Origin: Bufo bufo | Lineage: Eukaryota > Chordata > Amphibia > Anura > Bufonidae | Direction: 5' to 3' | NCBI RefSeq assembly: GCF_905171765.1 | Contig: NC_053391.1 | Coordinates: 267,208,377-267,272,376, forward strand | Length of the DNA stretch: 64,000 nt | Shown here: positions 37,560 to 48,070 of the stretch, one piece after another | How positions within the stretch are numbered: the stretch's first letter is position 1 | Layout: each line of letters opens with the position of its first letter | Notes under the pieces: generated by a model | What the model was told of the DNA's origin: nothing | The model's database searches: none | What the model saw: the letters and a program-made list of their open reading frames with translations, nothing else | Translations under genes and position numbers: made by a program

Positions 37560-38780
37560 GAAGTCATACCTGTTTTTTCAAACTTTATTAACCCTTTAGG
37601 TCTTCCACAAGAGTTAATGGCAGATTGAGAAACAATTTCGAAATTTCTATTTTTTGGAAAATTTTCCAATATAATAAATTTTTTCCAGGAGTAAAACAAG
37701 GGTTAACTGCCAAACAAAACTTAAAATAGGTTGCCCCGATTCTGTAGTTTGCAGAAACACCCCATATGTGGTCGTAAACTACTGTTTGGCCGAACGGGAG
37801 CACATAGAAGGAGGGGAACACCATATGGGTTTTGGAAGGCAGATTTTGCAGGACTGGTTTTGTTTATACCATGTCCCATTTGAAGCCCCCTGTTGCACCC
37901 CTAGAATAAAAATTTCAAAAAAGTGACTCCATCTAAGAAAGTACACCCCTCAAGGTATTCAAAACTAGGTTTACAAACTTTGTTAACCCTTTAGGTGTTC
38001 CACAAGAGTTAATGGCAGATGGAGAAACAATTTCGAAATTTCTATTTTTTGGAAAATTTTCCATTTTAACCCTTACTTTATTACTGGAAAAAATGGGTTA
38101 ACAGCCAAACAAAACTCTAAATGGGTTGCCCTGATTCTGTAGTTTGCAGAAACACCCCATATGTGGTCGTAAACTACTATTTGGCTAAAAGGCAGGACAT
38201 AGAAGAAGGGGAACGTCATATGGTTTTTGGAAGGCAGATTTTGCTGGACTGGTTTATTTACACCATGTACCCTTTCAAGCCCCCTGATGCACCCCTAGAG
38301 TAGAAACTCCATAAAAGTGACCCCATCTAGGAAACTACGGGATAAGGTGGTTGTTGTTTTGGGACTATTTTAGGGGTAAATATGATTTTTGGTTGCTCTA
38401 TATTACTCTTTTTTGAGGCAATGTAACAAAAAAATTAAATTCTAAAATTGTTTCTACATTCGCTATTTAGTTTTGTGGAACTCCTAAAGGGTTAACATAG
38501 TTTATAAAGTAACTTTTGAATACCTTGAGGGGTGTAGTTTCTTAGATGGGGTCACTTTTTTGGAGTTTCTAGTCTAGGCTACATCAGGGAGAGCTTCTAA
38601 TGGGACATGGTGTCAAAAAAAAACCTGTCCATCAAAATCTGCCTTCCAGAAACCGTATGGAGTTCCCTTCGTTCTATGCCCTGCCGTGCGGCTATATAGC
38701 CATTTACGACCACATATTGGGTGTTTCTGCAAACTACAGAATCGGGGCAATAAATATTTAGTTTTGTTTGGCTGTTAACC
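37560..38780. repeat. Internal direct and inverted repeats of the piggyBac element
   Basis: Two direct copies of about 350 bp (about 37,580-37,935 and 37,985-38,330) share GAGTTAATGGCAGAT, GAAACACCCCATATGTGGTC and TTGGAAGGCAGATTTTGC. A third copy is inverted (about 38,480-38,780), with GCCTTCCAGAAACCG and ATATTGGGTGTTTCTGC. Noncoding; possibly transposase-binding or merely structural. Confidence 0.8.
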
Positions 38781-38973
38781 CTTGCTTTATTACCGGCAAA
38801 AAGGATTCAAATGGAAATTTTGCCCCTAAATTGGTGTTTTGGCACCGTTTTTATTTTATATTTTTAACACCGTTCATCCGAGGTGTTTGGTCAAAAGTTA
38901 TTTTTATAGCGATGACTTTTACGCACGCGACGATGCCCAATATGTATGGTTCTCAGACTTTGGAGACACTAAG

Positions 38974-39113
38974 CAGGCATCCTAAAACTGCGGCCCTCCA
39001 GATGTTGTAAAACTACAATTCCCACCATGCCCTGCTGATAGCTGTAGGTTGTCTAGGCATGCTGGGAGTTATAGTTTTACAACATCTGGAGGGCTGCAGT
39101 TTGAGGATGCCTG
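38974..39113. mobile_element. 140-bp hAT-like palindromic MITE
   Basis: Ends are CAGGCATCCTAAAACTG and CAGTTTGAGGATGCCTG, and the body carries CCTCCAGATGTTGTAAAAC in both orientations around CATGCCCTGC. The flanks CACTAAG and CACTAAA look like an imperfect 7-8 bp target duplication, as expected for hAT elements. It lies in the noncoding 3' side of the piggyBac element, inside a small outer palindrome (CAGACTTTGGAGACAC near 38,955 and GTGTCTCCAAAGTCTG near 39,155). Confidence 0.8.
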
Positions 39114-39220
39114 CACTAAAACTAATATTTTTTTGGGGAAAAAAATTGTTTCTGTGTCTCCAAAGTCTGAGAGACATAGTTTTTTATGTTCTCTAGTGGA
39201 CTGTTGGGGATTATAAAAAT

Positions 39221-40847
39221 TTAGTACTCCATGGAAGTGTGATACTCCCTGAAGCAATCGATAACGCAGAGGCCCGGATGATCGGGGCACGTGTCGCACT
39301 GAGTGGTGGTGTCCTTCCGTATCCCCCTCCTGCGACACACTCTGCACTTTTTTTCGGTTCGTCCCTTCTTTCCAGTATGGGGGACCACACCTGGAAAGTG
39401 TTGGCCAGGGACGATCCGGGCGCCTCCAATTCCCGAGGTACTACGGCCTACTCTTTCCCGGTCCGAAAAGATCAGATCCTTGGGACTGCCTCATAGAATT
39501 GGAGGAATGTCCCTGTGCTGCCAGCGCTTCGGGATAGTACAAAAGAGTTGTACATGGCAACCTGCACCAAGTAGACCGCAACTTTTTTGTACCATGCCCG
39601 GGTTTTGCGCATGGCGTTATATGGCGTGAGACTTGATCAGAGAGATCAACTCCTCCCATATACCGATTGTAGTCGACGATACAATTGGGCTTGATGACCG
39701 TTGCCGCGGTACCTCGCACAGGGACAGGGGTGGTGCTGTTACCGTGGATTGTGGACAGCATAAGGACATCCCTCTTGTCCTTATACCTGACCAGCAACAG
39801 GTTTCCACTGGTAAGTGCACGGGTCTCACCCCTGGGGATAGGTACCTGGAGGGGGTAGGCAGGGAGGCCGCGTTGATTTTTCCGCACGGTCCCACAAGCG
39901 AACGTGGATCTGGTGGCAAGGGACCTGAACAAGAGAATGCTGGTATAAAAGTTATCCACGTACAAGTGGTAACCCTTATCCAGCAGTGGGTACATAAGGT
40001 CCCACACGAGTTTCCCGGTAACACCCAGAGTGGGGGGACATTCTGGGGGTTGAATCCAGGAATCTCGCCCCTCGTACACACGAAATTTGTAAGTGTACCC
40101 TGAGGTACTCTCACAAATTTTGTATAGCTTCACGCCATACCTCGCCCGCTTTGTGGGAATATATTGGCAGAAACTGAGTATCCCCTTGAACGCAACGAGA
40201 GACTCATCAACCACGACCTCCCTTCCAGGTACGTAGGCCTGCTGAAATTTGGCCCCAAAGTGATCGATGACCGGCCGTATCTTATACAGCCGGTCATAGG
40301 CAGGATCACCTCGGGGTGGACATGCTGCATTATCGGAATAATGCAGACATTTCCGGATGGCCTCAAACCGGGGACGTGTCATGACCATACTGTACAGTGG
40401 GGTCTGGTATAGGACGTCCCCACTCCAGTATTGCCTGACACTGTGTTTTTGAACTAGACCCATATGCAGCACGAGGCCCCAAAATGTCCTCATCTCGGCT
40501 GCACTGACCGGCATCCAGCCACCTGGTCTAGCCAAAAATGAGCCTGGGTTTTGAGCGACCAACTGTTGGGCGTACAGATTCGTCTGCTCCACCATCAGAT
40601 TCACCAGTGGGTTACTGAAAAAAAAACTAAAATAGTCAATTTCAGTAAACCCCACTGTGGGAATCTGGATTCCAGGATTGCCAGCAAAATCCGGAATCTC
40701 AGGCTCAAAGTCCACTGGGGGACACCAACTAAGTTCATCGGCAGGGGGCTCCGGTGGGCTTATTTGGTGGGCCGGGAAACCAGTACGAACCCCAGGGCGG
40801 CTGGCAAGTGGCAGGGGGGGGGGTCTGGGGTCTGATAGATGGATCAA
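39221..40847 (-). pseudogene. piggyBac transposase, one frameshift
   Basis: This would be a DDE/D transposase that cuts and rejoins DNA at TTAA. The N-terminal and catalytic part is open from 40,847 down to about 39,640. It shows the three family aspartates in their usual contexts: VVDES, then YVDNFYTS, then NRYMGGVDLSD. Just after that last motif a one-base loss (near 39,640) shifts the frame. The correct frame then continues to a TAA at 39,221-39,223 and contains the cysteine-rich C-terminal domain typical of piggyBac (CRVC near 39,330, then CDTC, CVIDC). The first codon of the open frame is TTG, and the frame stays open further upstream into an A-rich tract without an obvious ATG, so the true start is undecided. 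Apart from the frameshift no internal stop was noticed, which suggests a young copy. Confidence 0.9.
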
Positions 40848-41438
40848 AGAAAGTTTTGAATAAAAGTGCTGTTTTTTTTTTTTTTTCCCTAACTAACTTT
40901 TCCCTTCTTTCCCTGCCTAACGGTGCCTCTCCCTCACTGACCCTAACCTACCTGGGTGGCGATGGGTGCAGGAGGGTGATGGATGGCGATTAGGGGGACT
41001 CAGGAGCTGGACGATGCTGCCGGGTGCTCGTGCAGAACAGGAAGAGGAGGGGAGAGAGGAGCGCAGGAAGTTTGAATCTCGCGCCTCTCTCCCCTGCACC
41101 AATCAGCACCCTGGACAGCAGTGTTCAGCACCAGGGCCAGCACCGCCTCTCCAAATCTTCGGACTGCGATTGGTGGTGTATAATTACGCCACCGATCGCA
41201 GTCTTTTTCCGGTTCATCGGGTCACAGGACACCCGAATGGACCGGAAACGCAGAAAACCGCAGGTCTGAATTGACCTGCGGTTTTCTGCGATCGCCGATA
41301 CGGGCCGGCATCCCGTTGCGATTAACCCCCGCAGCGCCGGAATACCGATTTAAAGTTAGGACGTACCGGTACGCCCTGAGTCCTTAAGGACTCGGGAAAT
41401 AGGGCGTACCGATACGCCCTGCGTCCTTAAGGGGTTAA

Positions 41439-41924
41439 GCCTTCCAAATGTGCGGAAATCTTATGAAGCCATATTCTAGCCGTGGATTAAATAAAAAAAA
41501 ACGCACATTCAAATACGGCTTGACCAGGGCTCGAATGATGGTGGAATGAACCAGTTCATATGAAAGTTGAAACGTTCGACGAGGTGGTAACTAGCTACTT
41601 ACAAAAGAACCCCAAAATGTGTAGCAGATACCGGAGGAAAGTGAGATGATCAGCATTAAAAATTTTGGACCGTGGTCAAATGTAGCGGTTGCAAGGATGA
41701 GAGACTCTTTTGCAGATTATTTCTGCTCTGATGCCGGAAGGGTTCACTGGCAGGACCGTTTTGTCTAAAATATTATTGTTAATGTGTTCATGTAAAATTC
41801 ATCTGTTTCTGTTTAGTTGCCTGGTTATATGGGTGGGTACAGTGGTGTTTATTGATTGAAAATACATGTATATTACTTTTTTGGGTTTATTAAATTTTGT
41901 TTCATATATTTATGTCCGCACTCA
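41439..41924. other. Foldback interior, no recognised feature
   Basis: About 490 bp of AT-rich sequence after the piggyBac element. No open frame of note, no tandem repeats and no recognised family. Confidence 0.5.
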
Positions 41925-42465
41925 GGAAGAGCGACACATACTTTTGTCGCTCCACCAGCGCTGGTAGATAATGTGCGGCCTCTTCTACACACTACAGATT
42001 GTCAACATACTCTCCCCACGCTGTTGGAGCGACAAATACTTCTGTCACGCATCCATGCGCTGGGAGATTATGTCAGGCCTAAGGTTGACAAATAGTTTGT
42101 AGAAGAGGCCGCACAGTATCTACCAGCGCTGGTGGAGCGACACAAGTATGTGTCGCTCCTACAGCGTGGGGAGTGTATGTTGACTATCAGTAGTGTGTAA
42201 CATAGAGGCCTAACATGTTACACACAACTGATTGTCAACATACACTCCCCACGCTGTAGGAGCGCCACATACTTGTGTCGCTCCCCCAGTGCTGGTACAT
42301 AATGTGCGGCCTCTTCTACAAACTATTTGTCAACTGTAGCGGCCCACGGTGTAGGAGCGACCCATACTTGTGTCACTCCACCAGCGCTGGTAGATAAAGT
42401 GCAGCCTCTTTTACAAACTATTTGTCAATCTTATCTGCCCAAGTATTTGTCGCTTCACAAGCGCT
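41925..42465. repeat. Cluster of nested inverted repeats around GCGACACAAGTATGTGTCGC
   Basis: Five blocks related to GTCGCTCCACCAGCGCTGG, TGTGCGGCCTCTTCTACA and CTCCCCACGCTGTAGGAGCG appear in both orientations (about 41,925-42,035, 42,070-42,185 inverted, 42,230-42,325, 42,340-42,425). The perfect palindrome GCGACACAAGTATGTGTCGC-like core occurs near 42,138-42,160. The whole can fold into several hairpins. Function and family unknown. Confidence 0.75.
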
Positions 42466-42712
42466 GTGACATTTTAAAACTTTTTTCCCTTTAAAATAAA
42501 TACATAACCAAATAAATTTTCTAAAAAAAGAACATTTATTATAAAAAAATATATAAATAAAACAAACAAACAAAAAAAAAAGATGAACATGCCTATATGA
42601 AGGCCTGGGTGAAGAGGGTTGGAGGGCAGATCGCGGTTTGGTTCCTCTCTGTCCTGTTCTTCTGCCACTGTGGACATAAAACTGCATGTTGTGGGAAGTG
42701 GAACAGAGGGAG
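42466..42712. other. AT-rich spacer, no recognised feature
   Basis: Contains A-rich and AAACA-rich simple sequence (42,515-42,583), then unique sequence up to the direct repeat at 42,713. Nothing else recognised. Confidence 0.5.
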
Positions 42713-43460
42713 TGTGTAATCTGGAGGATATGATGTATACCCAGCACACGTAGAGGCACTTTTTATTGTATTTTACATTTAGTCATGAGACTAATGATTG
42801 CCTACTCTTGACGTGCGCTTTTTTTGAGTTAGTGATTTTTATTTGATAAAAATTAACTTTTATTAGGTTTTAATTAAATAACAGTGATAACTTATTCCTA
42901 ACCTACCTAAATAGTTAAAACTTTCATCAGTGGACTTTGACAGTGCTGTACTGTATAGATGCGTCTGCTGACAGTCGTTTTTACATTAGTGATTTAGCTA
43001 TATGTAGCTGGCTATTTATTTGTCTGCTGAGACGGATACTTTGTATCTACTGAGTTGTAGCGATAACTTGCTACATTGTCAGCAGGCTATTTGCTGTTTG
43101 TATCGGTCGGCTCTATATAGTAGCGTTTTGTGGTAATAGGTTTGCTGCGCTTACTACCTACTGCATAGCTAAATGCTCCAGTTCATTCACTCTGTATTCT
43201 GGTTTGCTGCGCTTGCTACCTACTACCTATCTAAATGCTTCGATTCATTCAATTTTTTTATGTGGTGCCAGCACAGTCTTTGCTATGCTGCCTTCCGATG
43301 GCAGCGCAATGACTTGCTAGGTTGCCGACTCGTTGCTTGGTAGCTAGCACTATCTAATCCTGTCCACTGTGACCTAAAAACTTAGCGCTGCCCCCCGACA
43401 TGTTTCGCCATGGATATGGCGTCCTCAGGGGATCGGGCAGTCTGTGTAATCTGGAGGATA
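42713..43460 (-). mobile_element. 712-bp insertion flanked by 18-bp direct repeats (probable retroposon)
   Basis: TGTGTAATCTGGAGGATA occurs at 42,713-42,730 and again at 43,443-43,460, exactly flanking 42,731-43,442. An 18-bp duplication of this kind is typical of LINE-driven retroposition. The insert has CTTTTTATTGTATTTTAC near its left end, two direct copies of about 60 bp beginning GGTTTGCTGCGCTT (43,139 and 43,200), and a right end with CCCCGACATGTTTCGCC and GGCGTCCTCAGGGG. The ACATGTTTCGCC motif resembles CACGTGTTTCGGC in the retroposon at 55,236-55,544. The strand is a guess from the T-rich left end. No coding capacity seen. Confidence 0.65.
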
Positions 43461-43469
43461 GGGTAGGAG

Positions 43470-43760
43470 ATAGAGTTTCCCGAGCAACAATAGAGGGAGT
43501 GGTGAAACTGGTTGGAGGAAAGTAATGAGGAGGAGAGGGAGAAAAGTGATGAGAAAAGAGCTTGGGGGTTTGGGACTAGGAAGGGGGAATGAGGAGGTTG
43601 GGATGGGGGATAGGTAGTTTGGGAAAGGGGTTGTGGAGGTTGACATGGGGAAAGGTAGTTTTGAATTAGGGATAGGTGTGGGATGGGGGATAGGTCGGGG
43701 GCGGGGGATAGGGCATGGATGGGGGATAGGTCAGGGGAAGGGATGTGGGGCGGTGTTGCA
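43470..43760. repeat. Purine-rich minisatellite (GGGATAGG / GGGGATGGG)
   Basis: Irregular tandem units built from GGGGGATAGG, GGGATGGGGGATAGGT and GGAGAGGGAG. The open frames across it, proline-rich on one strand and glycine-rich on the other, follow from the low complexity. Confidence 0.85.
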
Positions 43761-44760
43761 CTTGCCACAAGACGCTGTCCACTTGTCTACGGGGCCTCAA
43801 ACAGCTGGTCGGGCGTAAACCGCTCCATCACAGGGAGCAACGATAACCAATAGTGATGCACCGGATCCATCTGCGACGTCAGCACCGCCCCCTCCTGCAG
43901 ATGTCGCACATTGTCCTCCAAAGCGGCAATTGGTGAATCCCATCAAGGACTTGTAAACAAGCCTTGTGAGATCCTCGTAGTCCGCCTGATGGCTCCTACC
44001 GGTCCTCTGGCGACGCATGAGGGCCTCAAAGCAACTACAGATGTTTCATCTGAAGTACGCTTTGCTCATCTGTACTCCTCCAAATACTATGTCAATGGCC
44101 CGGATAGAGTGCCCAATGACAGTCTACCTGGGCCACACACATAAATTTGAGATCTTTATTCATACTTTGGATAAACATAATATCTTACCGTTGCAGCTCT
44201 AGGGTTCTTTTTAGGAACCCCAATGCGGCCGCATAACTGTTCCTCCAGACCCACTCGGGCACTTGACCTCCTCATTGAAGTCCTTCTTGTAGCGGTCCCT
44301 CATTGACCGCCACCGCACCATGATTGTCGTCCCTGTCAACAAGAAAAAAAAAAAATAATAATAATAAAAAAAAAACATGTTTTTTTTTTACATAAAAAAT
44401 GGTTAACTATTTGATTGAACCTGCCACAACAACAAACAAAAATATATTGTTGTGAAATATCGGTGGCAGTGACCTACTTCAACCAGATAGAAAACCATTT
44501 TTCACAAATGAAGCTGACATGTATGCAATATAGAAATGAAATACTATATCCTTATGGCACTCATCCCGTTGAGTATCACTGAGGTCGTCCCAGTTGGGTA
44601 CAATGGCCTTGCAAATTTGGATCCAGAGGAGCCGGGTTGCATGATGGTCTGCATGGCGGCGGTCAGTCTGTGTCATGAGGGTGTCAAGAGCCATGCCTGA
44701 CTCCGTTATACCCGGGGTCAGGAAATCGCAGCGGGTGGCTGCGCGCTCTATGTAGAAAGA
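43761..44760 (-). pseudogene. Harbinger-type Myb/MADF-like DNA-binding protein, remnant
   Basis: On the minus strand an open frame from about 44,760 to 44,479 contains ATRLLWIQICKAIVPNWDDL, and a second frame at about 44,340-44,215 contains VRWRSMRDRYKKDFNEE followed by a PSGSGG segment. Together they match the order of a MADF/Myb-SANT fold (tryptophan-led helices, then the VRWRSxRDR helix) found in the accessory protein of PIF/Harbinger elements. Between them lies a T-rich stretch ending in a plausible acceptor (TTGTTGACAG), so an intron is possible, although the phases do not join cleanly at the nearest donor. The downstream part (43,761-44,214) has stops in all frames. No Harbinger nuclease is seen, and no TWA-type ends were identified. 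Confidence 0.5.
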
Positions 44761-44763
44761 TAG

Positions 44764-45313
44764 TGTTGTTTCTTTATGGTAGCTTTCTGGGTTTGCTTTG
44801 CAACCCTTTTTGGCTTACTCAGGGATCCGTAGCTCCTTCTCCTCAGCTGTTTCTTGTCCAGCACTCCCAACCTCCTTATATTCCCCTCTCCCACTTCTCT
44901 GGTTGCCAGATATAGAGCTTCCTGCCTGGACTTCTATACTGACCCACTTGAGCTGTGTAGCTGTGTTCCCTGGTTGTTGTTCCAGAACGTTACCCTCCGG
45001 ATCCCTGTTGGGTCTTGGTGGTCTGCTGTTGTTGCCCACCTGGGATTATATGTTTGTCTGTCCTCTCCTTGGTGTTTTCCTCTTAGTGTCAGTGGTGCGG
45101 ACTAGTGATCCCACCGCCCCGTTCACTACATAGGGCTCATCTTAGGGAAAGCCAGGGTTTTAGCACGTGATCGGCGTATGGGTGAGGAACCCGTCTAGGG
45201 ACGTCAGGGCAGTCAGGTGCCAGCCGCAAGGTGAGTCAGGAGTCACCATCTTTCCCTCTCCCTTGGACAGGGCCTTCCCATTTCCCTCCCTTTGCGTGAC
45301 GCCGGTCATTACA
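44764..45313 (+). promoter_or_regulatory. Probable 5' LTR of the Ty3/gypsy element
   Basis: Proposed from TGTTG at 44,764 to CATTACA at 45,313, which gives TG...CA-type ends and about 550 bp. It is followed by TTATATCTGG and, after a poly-A tract (45,343-45,360), by the gag start. With no 3' LTR to compare, the left edge is approximate. Confidence 0.45.
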
Positions 45314-45387
45314 TTATATCTGGCCCTTATTTTGTGTAGGTTAAAAAAAAAAAAAAAAAATTTCTTTCTACCTACTTAGAATCCAGT

Positions 45388-46195
45388 ATGGATCCAATTG
45401 CTGCTTTGTCAAAGCAACTTCAAGGCCTGTCTTTGGAGGTGGCAGGATTGAAGGCGTCGGTCCTCCAGCAACAGCAGCAATTGCAACAGACCGCAAGCCC
45501 AGCGGTTGCTACAGGTAACCAGGTTGTTGCGAAACCCAAGGTTGCTCTTCCTGACAGATTTTCTGGGGGAAGGGACAATTTTGTGACGTTCCGTGAGGCC
45601 TGTATATTATATTTTAAGCTGCGCCCTTACTCCTCTGGTAATGAAGAACAGCGGGTGGGGGTTGTTATTTCCCTGCTGCAGGGGGACCCGCAATCCTGGG
45701 CGTTCTCTTTACCCACTGATTCCCAGGCTCTCCGGTCAGTGGATGAATTTTTTGGGGCCTTGGGTCTCATATATGACGACCCTGACCGAGTCGCACAGGC
45801 TGAGTCAAAATTACGGAGACTCCTACAGGGAGAGCGGCCAGTAGAGGAGTATTGCTCAGAGTTCCGTAGGTGGGCTACGGATACCCAGTGGAACGACCCG
45901 ACTCTCAGGAGTCAGTTCTGCTGTGGGTTATCCGAAAGGATTAAGGATGCACTTGCGCTGTATGAGACTCCCTTTTCCCTTGATGCGGTTATGTCCCTTT
46001 CTATCAGAATAGATAGACGTCTTAGGGACAGATTGAAAAATCCGGAGCAATTGGTAACCCCTCCCAAGCAGCAGTTAGTCTGTACGGACTTAGACGAGCC
46101 TATGCAGCTAGGAGGAACTACTCGTCAGGTCCATCCTCCTGAGGCGAGGTGTTTGCTTTTTCTGTGGGGAGAGGGGTCATTTTATTAATGTCTGT
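45388..46195 (+). pseudogene. Ty3/gypsy gag (capsid and zinc knuckle), frameshifted
   Basis: This would be the structural protein forming the virus-like particle and binding RNA. It starts with an ATG (MDPIAALSKQLQGL) followed by a short predicted coiled coil with a glutamine run (LQQQQQLQQ, residues about 26-34). A capsid-like region with LPDRFSGGRDNFVTFREAC and PVEEYCSEFRRWA follows, typical of vertebrate gypsy gag. The CCHC zinc knuckle is present at 46,154-46,195 but in the neighbouring frame (C-x2-C-x4-H-x4-C), so a single-base shift lies just before it. The original frame instead ends at a stop at 46,186-46,188. Confidence 0.88.
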
Positions 46196-46248
46196 CCTTC
46201 GTTCCTCAAAAACAAAAGACCGTCGGAAAACTACTAACCCCAGGCTGT

Positions 46249-46758
46249 GTGGAGGATGTCAGCCAGGGGGTATACGTTTCCTCCATACGAACATCGCAAT
46301 TTGTGTTGCCAGCAGTTGTTGTTTTTGGCGTTAAGACGGAGACAATTTCTTTTTTTCTAGACAGTGGAGCAGGAGTAAATTTGATAGATGCCCATTTTGC
46401 CCACACTATGGGTTTGTCTCTCTGTACGCTACAGAGACCTATTCCCATATTCGCTATTGATTCTGCTCCTCTGTCTCAGAGAAACCTCACTCACATTGTC
46501 CATAACTTACACCTTCGGGTAGGGGACCACCATAACGAGTTGCTTTCATGTTATGTTCTGGAGGGGCTTCCCACTCCGGGGGTGTTGGGTCTTCCCTGGT
46601 TGGTAGCGCACAATCCAGTGGTGGATTGGCAGGCCAGGGAGATATTGGAGTGGAGGGAGCATTGCAGAGAAAATTGCTTAAATAGCAATTGCTTAGTCGC
46701 CTCCATAGCTACCCTACCTACATTTGTTTCGGACTTTGAGGACGTTTTTTCTGAATAG
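46249..46758 (+). pseudogene. Ty3/gypsy aspartic protease and start of pol
   Basis: Would cleave the gag-pol polyprotein. The active-site motif FLDSGAG is visible at about 46,360, followed by a hydrophobic flap-like region and LPTPGVLGLPWL, the usual second motif of gypsy proteases. The frame ends at a TAG (46,756-46,758) just after SDFEDVFSE, which in intact relatives leads directly into reverse transcriptase. The stop therefore separates protease from the polymerase. Confidence 0.85.
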
Positions 46759-47620
46759 GGTTGTCAGAAGTTACCACCTCATCGTCCTTATGATTGCCCG
46801 GTTAACCTGATTCCCGGTGCAAAATTACCCAAGACCAGGTTATATAATCTTTCGGGTCCGGAGAGACAAGCCATGAAAGATTATATCTCCGAGAGCTTGG
46901 CTAAGGGACACATCAGACCCTCTTCTTCACCCGTGGCTGCAGGGTTTTTCTTTGTTAAAAAGAAAGATGGGAGGCCTGCGTCCTTGCCTAGATTTTCGCG
47001 AATTAAACCGGATAACCATCCGAGACCCATACCCTCTTCCTCCCATTCCTGACCTGTTTAATCAGATTGCGGGTGCTAGGTGGTTCTCCAAACTTGATCT
47101 TAGGGGGGCCTACAATTTGATTCGAATCAAGGAAGGGGATGAGTGGAAGACAGCTTTTAACACCCCTGAGGGGCATTATGAAAATCTAGTCATGCCTTTC
47201 GGTCTGACCAATGCTCCTGCTGTCTTCCAACATTTCGTTAATGACATTTTTAGTCATCTTATCGGCAGGTTTGTGGTGATATACCTAGATGATATTTTAA
47301 TTTATTCGTCTGATCTGAAAACACATGAGGTGCATGTCAGACAGGTACTGCAGGTCCTACGGAGGAATAAATTATATGCTAAAATTGAAAAGTGTGTCTT
47401 CGCCGTTCAGGAAATACAGTTCCTAGGGTATTTATTATCTGCTTCAGGTTTCCAAATGGATCCTAGGAAGGTCCAGGCAATTTTAGATTGGGATCTTCCT
47501 GAGAACCTCAAAGCACTGCAAAGGTTCTTGGGCTTCGCAAATTTCTATAGAAAATTCATTAAAAATTATTCGGTGATTGTAAAACCCCTTACTGACATGA
47601 CTAGGAAGGGGACTGATTAA
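46759..47620 (+). pseudogene. Ty3/gypsy reverse transcriptase, disrupted
   Basis: Would copy element RNA into DNA. The N-terminal part (LPPHRPYDC, then [13 protein letters not shown]) continues the protease frame after its stop. A frameshift at about 46,960-46,970 moves to the frame containing [36 protein letters not shown] and the catalytic YLDD (about 47,283). Fingers, palm and thumb motifs follow in order up to LQRFLGFANFYRKFI. The frame closes with TAA at 47,618-47,620. Confidence 0.88.
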
Positions 47621-48070
47621 TCTAAATGGTCTGACGCCACAAAAATTGCTTTTTCCTCTCTAAAAGAGAGGTTTACCTCGGCACCTGTACTAATCCAACC
47701 TGATGTCTCCCAGCCTTTTATTGTTGAAGTCGATGCGTCAGAGGTGGGAGTGGGGGCTGTCTCAGGGTCCGTCTCCTGGCAAATGGCCTCTATCTGCAGC
47801 AGAAAAGAACTATGATATTGGCAATAGGGAACTATTAGCTATTAAACTAGCGTTTGAAGAATAGCGTCACTTTTTAGAGGGGGCAATCCACCCCGTCACT
47901 GTGATTACGGACCACAAAAAACTTCTGTACCTCGAATCAGCTAAGCGTCTCACCCCTAGACAAGCTAGGTGGTCGCTATTTTTTACCAGGTTTAACTTTG
48001 TTATTACCTATCGTCCTGGGGCAAAAAATACCAAGGCAGATGCATTATCTCGTTGTTTCCCTGGAGGGGG
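47621..48070 (+). pseudogene. Ty3/gypsy RNase H, broken
   Basis: Would remove the RNA strand of RNA-DNA hybrids. [13 protein letters not shown] (about 47,727) carries the first catalytic aspartate, and [13 protein letters not shown] (about 47,823) carries the glutamate. Between them is at least one frameshift (near 47,760-47,800), and a TAG follows the second motif. From 47,901 an open frame resumes with VITDHKKLLYL, containing the next aspartate, and ends the domain with KADALSR. Confidence 0.82.

Larger units (their letters stand above)
37132..41438 (-). mobile_element. piggyBac DNA transposon
   Basis: TTAA at 37,132-37,135 and 41,435-41,438 flank an inverted terminal sequence: CCCCTTAAGGAC(T)CAG on the left and GCGTCCTTAAGGGG on the right. 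Removing the element restores GGTTGGTGATTAAGCCTTCC, so the target duplication is clean. It carries one transposase gene on the minus strand (39,221-40,847), a long AT-rich 3' side (37,136-39,220) and a GC-rich 5' side with inverted repeats around CTGCGGTTTTCTGCGATCG (41,150-41,434). At 4.3 kb it is longer than the classical 2.5-kb insect element, mostly because of the noncoding 3' side. Confidence 0.92.

Noticed and set aside
41030..41274. Possible 5' exon or CpG island promoter of a host gene
   Set aside because: The GC-rich stretch lies inside the piggyBac boundaries and consists of its subterminal inverted repeats.
43382..43768. Proline- and serine-rich open frame on the minus strand
   Set aside because: It lies wholly on a purine-rich minisatellite; composition alone explains the open frame.
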